Below, in pieces: positions 58,711 through 64,000 of a DNA stretch of 64,000 nucleotides (within the stretch, counting starts at the first letter, position 1; each line of letters begins with the position of its first letter). The notes beneath the pieces are model-generated. The model ran no database searches. It had not been told where the DNA came from and was given only the letters and a program-made list of their open reading frames with translations. The stretch is from Candidatus Peregrinibacteria bacterium (GTDB lineage: Bacteria; Patescibacteriota; Gracilibacteria; UBA1369; LOWO2-01-FULL-3), in contig JAPLYN010000003.1 in the NCBI GenBank assembly GCA_026395515.1, forward strand, positions 124,001 to 188,000, read 5' to 3'. The position numbers and the translations under genes are program-made.

Positions 58711-59817
58711 ATGAAACTCTTTTGTTCACGAAGTGATTTAGATTACGCAATAAATATTGTTAGCAAGGCGATAAGCCCAAACAATACTTTGCCGGTATTA
58801 AATAATATTTTAATTAAAGCTGAAGGTAAAAAATTATATTTTTCTTCCACTAATTTAGAAATTGCGATTAGTTGTGTTATTGATGCGGACGTAAGAAGCG
58901 AAGGTTCTATTACCGTACCAGCAAAATTAATTGGAAGCTATGTTTCATTATTAACTGATGAAAAAGTTGAATTAGGAGTTGTTGAAGGTTTGAATTTAGC
59001 GGTAACCTCTTCGAGTTCTAGTACTAAAATTAAATGTATTAGTTCTGACGAATTCCCATTAATTCCAAAAATTGAAAAAGGACAAGAAATCACTTTAAGC
59101 GTAAACGCTTTACACGAAGCTTTAACAGAAGTAGTTTTTGCGGCATCTTTGAATACATCTAGACCTGTTTTATCAGGAGTTTTACTTGTTTCTTTTGAGA
59201 AAGGAATAAAATTAGTGGCAACAGATAGTTACAGACTAGCCGAAAAATCTGTAGTTACTTTAAAAAATCCAACCGAACCAGTTTCTTGTATAATTCCAGC
59301 AAAAACAATGCTTGAATTATCAAAAATTATTAGCAAAGCTCAAGGAAAAGAGGTTAAAATTAATATTTCTAAAAACCAAGCTTTATTCACAATTGATGGA
59401 GTTGAATTAATTTCTCGCCTAATTGAAGGTAAATTCCCAGATTATGACAAGATTATTCCAAAGGAAATTAAGACAAAAATTGAAGTATCCGTAGAAGATT
59501 TATCTTTAGTTTTGAAAAGAGTTAGCTTATTTGCTAGAGAGAATAATAATAGTATAAAACTTAGCGCCACAAATGATGGAAAATTATTAATTTCATCAGA
59601 GGAAACAAAAGTTGGTGAAGAAAAAGCCGAAGTTTCTATCCGAATGGAAGGAGAAAATAATAAAATCTCCCTAAATGCTCAATATTTATTAGACGTTTTG
59701 ACCTATATTACCGACGACAAAGTTAGTATAATCATAAACGACAAGGCTTCTCCTGCCGTTATTAAGCCGGTAAAAGAAGAAGATTATGTTTACATAATTA
59801 TGCCGCTTAAGATATAA
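58711..59817 (+). CDS. dnaN: DNA polymerase III beta subunit (sliding clamp)
   Basis: A 368-residue clamp that rings DNA and tethers polymerase. It has three repeated clamp folds and landmarks such as LPVLNNILIKAE near residue 27, the ATDSYRLAEK block, and the C-terminal DKASPAVIKP and YIIMPLKI end with the usual M-P-x-R/K pattern. No dnaA or recF flanks it, unlike the classical arrangement. The next gene is mfd. Confidence 0.96.
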   Translation: MKLFCSRSDLDYAINIVSKAISPNNTLPVLNNILIKAEGKKLYFSSTNLEIAISCVIDADVRSEGSITVPAKLIGSYVSLLTDEKVELGVVEGLNLAVTSSSSSTKIKCISSDEFPLIPKIEKGQEITLSVNALHEALTEVVFAASLNTSRPVLSGVLLVSFEKGIKLVATDSYRLAEKSVVTLKNPTEPVSCIIPAKTMLELSKIISKAQGKEVKINISKNQALFTIDGVELISRLIEGKFPDYDKIIPKEIKTKIEVSVEDLSLVLKRVSLFARENNNSIKLSATNDGKLLISSEETKVGEEKAEVSIRMEGENNKISLNAQYLLDVLTYITDDKVSIIINDKASPAVIKPVKEEDYVYIIMPLKI

Positions 59818-59846
59818 AGCTGCGGAAGTTTGAAAATCACCCAAGT

Positions 59847-62800
59847 ATGAGGAACATTATTTCGTATTTTCCAGACAATACGTTGCAAGACGTAACCAGT
59901 CTTTTTAGAAGGCAGAAAAATATTTCTGTCTCTGGAGCAGGAAACGCTTCTTCAAAAGCGATGATTTTAAGCCAAGTCTTAAAGAAAAACCGAGACGCTA
60001 TTAAAAATATTTTATGGGTTGTTTCTGACCCAAACGAACAAAACGTTGTAAAAATGGCCATGGACGTTTGGGGCGATGCGCCAGTTTTTATTTACAAAAA
60101 AAGAGCTGACGAAGAGGTTATTGGCTTTCCAACAAAAAGAGATTTTGATGAACTAAGAAATAGGGAATTAGTAGAGTTTGTTTCTAGGGTGTTTTTTAAC
60201 ACTGGATCTGTTTTTGTGGTCGACTTCCCGTCTTTGTTGCAGAATTTTCCTGAAATGAACGAGCTTTTAAACAATAAAATTTCCCTAAAGGCTGGCGCAG
60301 AGGTTGACGTGGTGTCTCTTATTGGAAAACTGGTCGCGATTGGTTACGAAATGTCTGATGATAAGTTTTTGCAAAAAGGACAGTATTATAAAACCGGAGA
60401 CAGCGTGGTTATTAGACCTATAAATTCCGAAGAAGCATATAGCATAGATGTGGCTTTTGATAAAATTGAAAGAATTGAGATTATTGACCAAAAAGACTTT
60501 TTAACAAACCTTAAAGAAGTAAAAACCTTAGACGTTTTTCCTTTAGAATACGAGAAAAACTCAAACGACTTTTTGTCTCTACTTGGACCAAAAGGAGTGG
60601 TTGTAGATGATGAGGTGGATGTGGTGGATGAGTTTTACGAGGTTTGGAATGCTTTTATGGACGAAGTTACCACGAGAGGACAAAGCCTTTCTTTTTCTTC
60701 GTTTAACGACGATGTAGAAAACCATGTTCATTTACATTTTTTGTCCGTGTTGAAATATCGCAACGCTTATGACTTTGCGAACGACATGAGAGACAAAATT
60801 AGTGCCGACTGGAAGAATATTATTTTTACCAAAAACGTAGAAGAGGTTAGCGGATTACTAAGGGATCAAAAAGTTCCATTTATTGAAGGAATCACTGAGG
60901 ATAATTTTTCTAAATCTTCTGCTTTTTTAATTAAGGTTGATAAAGAAGATGTTTTTCCACAATCTTTTCAGGCGCCAACACAAAGAATTAGCCTGGTTAC
61001 AGACACAGATATTTCGTTTTTAAGAGAAGAAAAGAAAAAATACGTGGACCAAAATGTTTTTAACGATTTCCTTACAAGCTTGAAGTTTGGGGATTTTGTG
61101 GTGCACGCCGATCATGGAATTGCGAAATTTATGGGGTTAGACAAGAAGACGGTGGACGGAATTACGAAAGAATATTTAAAACTTGGGTACGCAGAAAACG
61201 ATAAGCTTTTTGTGCCAATTGATCAGGCGGACAAGGTTAATAAATACATTGGATCAGAAGATTTAATGCCAAAATTAACAAGGCTTGGAAGTGCAGATTG
61301 GAACACTATTACAAGCAAGGTAAAAAAAGAGACACAGATAATTGCGAAAGAGCTGCTTAAACTGTACGCAGAAAGAAGGGCAGCAAAAGGATTTGCGTTT
61401 AACAAAGACAACGATCTTCAAGAAAAATTTGAGAAAACTTTTCCTTACGATGAAACTCCGGGACAAATGAAGGCTATTAACGATGTGAAAGAAGATATGG
61501 AAAGCGGCGAGCCGATGGATAGATTGGTTTGTGGAGATGTAGGTTTTGGAAAAACAGAGGTTGCAATGAGGGCGGCTTTCAAGGCTGTACAAGGCGGAAA
61601 ACAGGTTGCGCTGATTTCTCCAATTACAATTTTGGCGGATCAGCATTACAAATCTTTCAAAAAGAGAATGGAGGAATTTAATGTGAGAGTGGATATGTTG
61701 AGTAGGTTTAAATCTCAAAAAGATCAAAAAGAAATTGTGCAAAAATTAGGAAAAGGAGAGGTGGATATTATTATTGGAACTCATCGTTTATTACAGCCAG
61801 ATATTAAATTTAAAAATTTAGGACTGGTTATTATCGATGAGGAACAAAGATTTGGAGTGAAGCAAAAAGAGGCATTAAAAGAATTGAGAAAAGAAGTGGA
61901 TATGCTTACTTTGACTGCGACGCCGATTCCAAGAACATTAAATATTTGTCTAAATAAACTAAGAGATATTACGACAATTACTACTCCACCATACGGACGC
62001 TTGCCGATTATTACCGAGGTGAGAAAATATTCTCCGAGCTTGGTGAGGGAAGCAGTTATGAGAGAAATTGAGAGAGGTGGACAGGTGTATTTTTTACACA
62101 ATAGAGTTCAAACAATTGATGGGTTTGCTGAAAGTTTAAGAGCTTTAATTCCTGAGGCAAGAATAGGAGTGGCTCACGGAAAACTAGGAAGCGGAGATCT
62201 TGAGGATAGAATTATGGCTTTTACTGAACATAAATTCGACGTACTGGTGAGTTCGACAATTATTGAAAACGGAATCGATTTAGCAAATGCGAATACTTTG
62301 ATCGTGAATAATGCGGAAAAATTTGGATTGTCTCAGTTGTATCAGTTAAGAGGACGTGTAGGTCGCGGAAAGAGACAAGCCTTTGCTTATTTCTTGTATC
62401 ATGGACAGAGATTAAAATTGGATGCGAAGAAGAGGTTGCGTGCGATTGTGGAGGCGAGCGACCTAGGAAGTGGATTCCAAATTGCCATGAAGGATTTAGA
62501 AATTCGTGGAGCAGGAGATATTTTAGGGGCAAATCAACACGGAGTTATCAACGTGGTGGGTGTTGCGCACTTTATGAGAATGTTGAATAAGGCCGTGGAA
62601 GACTTGAAGGCAGGAAGAGTAATGGAAGGAGAAGAAGAGATTACGGATGTTTCTATAGAATTGCCAGTTCCTGCGTATATTCCGGATGCATATATTCCGA
62701 CATCAAAAGATAAGATTAATACTTATCAAAAACTTTCTTCTGCGGATACGAAAGATTATTTGAATGAAGTTTCAAAAGATTTAGTGGAGGATTACGGAAA

Positions 62801-63131
62801 GATTCCGAAAGAAGTGGACAATTTGTTCAAAATTATTGAGCTTAAAATTATTGCTAAAAAGGCTGGAGTGGTCGGCATTAAGGCCGAATCCGTACCCATG
62901 AGCGAGGACAAAGAAATAGTTTTGCACCTTTCCGGAAGAGTGAAGCCGGCGAATATTATAAACATGCTTGAGTATAATTCTAAGTGGCAAATTATCGGAA
63001 ACAGAATGAAGATAAACATGAAAGAGTTGGGGTACGTGTGGTTTGCTGAATTGATTAAGTGTGTAGGCAAATTGAGCGAAAAGGCTAAGCATGGAGCAGC
63101 AACTGCGAGCGAAGTGAAGCCAGGGAAATAA
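59847..63131 (+). CDS. mfd: Transcription-repair coupling factor Mfd
   Basis: It displaces stalled RNA polymerase and recruits UvrA. At 1094 residues it has the UvrB-like N-terminus, an RNA-polymerase-interacting domain (FVVHADHGIAKFMGLD near 412), the translocase domains (CGDVGFGKTEVAMRAAFK, SPITILADQHYKSFK, IIDEEQRFG, LTATPIPRTLN) and a C-terminal TRCF domain. It starts 29 nt after dnaN without a clear promoter of its own. A terminator follows. Confidence 0.95.
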   Translation: MRNIISYFPDNTLQDVTSLFRRQKNISVSGAGNASSKAMILSQVLKKNRDAIKNILWVVSDPNEQNVVKMAMDVWGDAPVFIYKKRADEEVIGFPTKRDFDELRNRELVEFVSRVFFNTGSVFVVDFPSLLQNFPEMNELLNNKISLKAGAEVDVVSLIGKLVAIGYEMSDDKFLQKGQYYKTGDSVVIRPINSEEAYSIDVAFDKIERIEIIDQKDFLTNLKEVKTLDVFPLEYEKNSNDFLSLLGPKGVVVDDEVDVVDEFYEVWNAFMDEVTTRGQSLSFSSFNDDVENHVHLHFLSVLKYRNAYDFANDMRDKISADWKNIIFTKNVEEVSGLLRDQKVPFIEGITEDNFSKSSAFLIKVDKEDVFPQSFQAPTQRISLVTDTDISFLREEKKKYVDQNVFNDFLTSLKFGDFVVHADHGIAKFMGLDKKTVDGITKEYLKLGYAENDKLFVPIDQADKVNKYIGSEDLMPKLTRLGSADWNTITSKVKKETQIIAKELLKLYAERRAAKGFAFNKDNDLQEKFEKTFPYDETPGQMKAINDVKEDMESGEPMDRLVCGDVGFGKTEVAMRAAFKAVQGGKQVALISPITILADQHYKSFKKRMEEFNVRVDMLSRFKSQKDQKEIVQKLGKGEVDIIIGTHRLLQPDIKFKNLGLVIIDEEQRFGVKQKEALKELRKEVDMLTLTATPIPRTLNICLNKLRDITTITTPPYGRLPIITEVRKYSPSLVREAVMREIERGGQVYFLHNRVQTIDGFAESLRALIPEARIGVAHGKLGSGDLEDRIMAFTEHKFDVLVSSTIIENGIDLANANTLIVNNAEKFGLSQLYQLRGRVGRGKRQAFAYFLYHGQRLKLDAKKRLRAIVEASDLGSGFQIAMKDLEIRGAGDILGANQHGVINVVGVAHFMRMLNKAVEDLKAGRVMEGEEEITDVSIELPVPAYIPDAYIPTSKDKINTYQKLSSADTKDYLNEVSKDLVEDYGKIPKEVDNLFKIIELKIIAKKAGVVGIKAESVPMSEDKEIVLHLSGRVKPANIINMLEYNSKWQIIGNRMKINMKELGYVWFAELIKCVGKLSEKAKHGAATASEVKPGK

Positions 63132-63150
63132 ACAGGGGGTTTGCTACGAG

Positions 63151-63172
63151 GCCTTGCGAAGAAGGCTTTTTT
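63151..63172 (+). terminator. Intrinsic terminator of mfd
   Basis: GCCTT (63151-63155), a six-base loop, AAGGC (63162-63166), then six T (63167-63172). The stem is short. It overlaps the promoter of the next gene. Confidence 0.75.
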
Positions 63173-63181
63173 GTTTATAAT
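63154..63181 (+). promoter_or_regulatory. Promoter of the last gene
   Basis: TTGCGA (63154-63159), a 16-bp spacer and perfect TATAAT (63176-63181). The start near 63188 leaves a 12-nt leader. Confidence 0.55.
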
Positions 63182-63199
63182 TAGCCCTTATCTAACTAT

Positions 63200-63976
63200 A
63201 TGCGTGAGAGCTTACTTAAAGCGCAGGAGGAAATTCCATTTAATAATTTTACTTGGATTTTGCAGCAGGCGGGAAAACCCTTTCCTAAAGAGTTGGGAGG
63301 GGACTGCGTTTTGCAGTCGAGAAGATTAGTTGAGATGCTGAGAGGAAAGGGTATGTCCGCAAAGTATCTGAGGGCGTCTGGATCTTTACACGTGGCCGTT
63401 GTGGCGAGATCAGAAGATGAACTTTTTTATCTGGATCCCTTTTTAATACAGGAAGAGCCGGTTTCTATTACAAAGGCCATGGCGAAAGAAGAGCCAGAAT
63501 ATGGAGAGGCTAGGCCCAAAGTAGAAGGTGTTTTTTCAAGAGTTTCTGTGGAGCGTTTTGCGGATGAATGTATAGCCGTCAGCCTTTCCAGATTTGATCC
63601 AGAAAGGGGAAGGCAGGCTAGGGTGGGAAGAGGAGTCCTTTATGGTCTTCAGTCTGCGGTTGATAAATTGGGATCAGGAGAAGGATTGGTGGGGGGCGGA
63701 GCTCCGGATATTTTAGCTTTGCGAGTTTTGGACGGCGATGATCTTTTGAGTATTAAGAGGGCTGCTCTATCGACGGGGGAGTTTGAGGTTGGTACTTTGG
63801 GAAAAGAGGAGTACTCGGTTAGTTCCGTGGATGAGCTAGGGGGAGAGCAAGAAAAGTTAGTTTTAAACATAGCGAGACTTGTTGGGGTGGAGGTATCTGC
63901 CTTGATGGACGCGTTTGCGGAGACATCCAGAATTTTAAGAAAAATAAGGTGCGTAGACGGAAAAGCGGTTCGCTAG
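63200..63976 (+). CDS. Possible cysteine-hydrolase-fold (transglutaminase/NAT-like) protein
   Basis: A 258-residue soluble protein. GGDCVLQSRRLVEML places Cys36 at the start of a helix, GSLHVAVVA puts His64 in a strand, and FYLDPFL puts Asp79 in the next. This Cys-His-Asp order and spacing is like transglutaminase-fold and arylamine N-acetyltransferase enzymes. The remaining 170 residues are mixed and unknown. The substrate cannot be guessed. A family search would be needed before using this call. Confidence 0.5.
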   Translation: MRESLLKAQEEIPFNNFTWILQQAGKPFPKELGGDCVLQSRRLVEMLRGKGMSAKYLRASGSLHVAVVARSEDELFYLDPFLIQEEPVSITKAMAKEEPEYGEARPKVEGVFSRVSVERFADECIAVSLSRFDPERGRQARVGRGVLYGLQSAVDKLGSGEGLVGGGAPDILALRVLDGDDLLSIKRAALSTGEFEVGTLGKEEYSVSSVDELGGEQEKLVLNIARLVGVEVSALMDAFAETSRILRKIRCVDGKAVR

Positions 63977-64000
63977 TTGTGGCAGGTTGAGTTTTCTGAT

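Noticed and set aside
1-64000. tRNA, rRNA, CRISPR arrays, insertion sequences or prophage
   Set aside because: No cloverleaf with CCA-type ends, rRNA motif, regularly spaced direct repeat array, transposase or integrase was seen by eye on either strand.

Overview
The window reads as chromosomal DNA of a small-genome bacterium, most likely a member of the Patescibacteria (CPR). My guess is a Peregrinibacteria-like lineage, from gene content rather than a marker gene. UGA is a normal stop (for example lysC ends in TGA), so the recoded Gracilibacteria/Absconditabacteria are unlikely. The DNA is AT-rich and gene-dense. Almost no start codon has a Shine-Dalgarno sequence. Many genes have a clear sigma-70 type promoter (TTGACN, 16-17 bp, TATAAT/TAAAAT) only 12-24 nt upstream of the start. 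I saw no rRNA, tRNA, CRISPR array or insertion sequence.

Layout. 1-1.3 kb: end of an unknown gene and a DAHP synthase. 1.3-3.4 kb: a secreted S-layer-homology protein. 3.4-10.3 kb: a lysine operon (lysC, asd, dapB, dapA, lysA, and a dapL-like aminotransferase) behind what looks like a lysine leader-peptide attenuator, the best find here. 10.3-13.6 kb: a small unknown, lgt, and an opposing envelope oxidation operon (DUF5665-like, DsbA, VKOR, DoxX). 13.6-17.2 kb: a cobalamin adenosyltransferase, a flavodoxin and a two-subunit 2-oxoacid:ferredoxin oxidoreductase. 17.3-26.7 kb: unknown proteins, queG, nrnA, a possible lipoprotein, carB and an O-antigen-ligase/TPR membrane protein. 26.7-30.3 kb: a secreted protein with five two-cysteine repeats, a VapBC-type toxin-antitoxin pair and an ABC exporter. 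30.4-37.7 kb: a degenerate kinase-like protein, an M1 aminopeptidase, and pdxS / cysteine-rich protein / pdxT.

37.7-46.6 kb: unknown proteins interleaved with recR, the MEP isoprenoid genes (ispE, ispDF fusion and ispC, all on the minus strand) and a response regulator next to a diguanylate cyclase. 46.6-48 kb: infC-rpmI-rplT with a good terminator. 48.2-49.4 kb: a two-ORF HNH module. 49.4-58.4 kb: acylphosphatase, cyclophilin, Mur ligase, holB, ricT, a TPR protein, VanW, YtxH and RNase Y. 58.7-64 kb: dnaN, mfd and a possible cysteine-hydrolase-fold protein.

Recurring themes. Promoter positions correct several gene starts: unknown proteins at 17306, 39362(-) and 41467, the diguanylate cyclase at 44522, and probably infC and ispE, which appear to start at AUA and AUU. 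Convergent genes repeatedly share one stop tetranucleotide with no terminator between them. The envelope disulfide machinery has a plausible client in the ten-cysteine repeat protein. Function calls are from motif recognition by eye; no database search was run.
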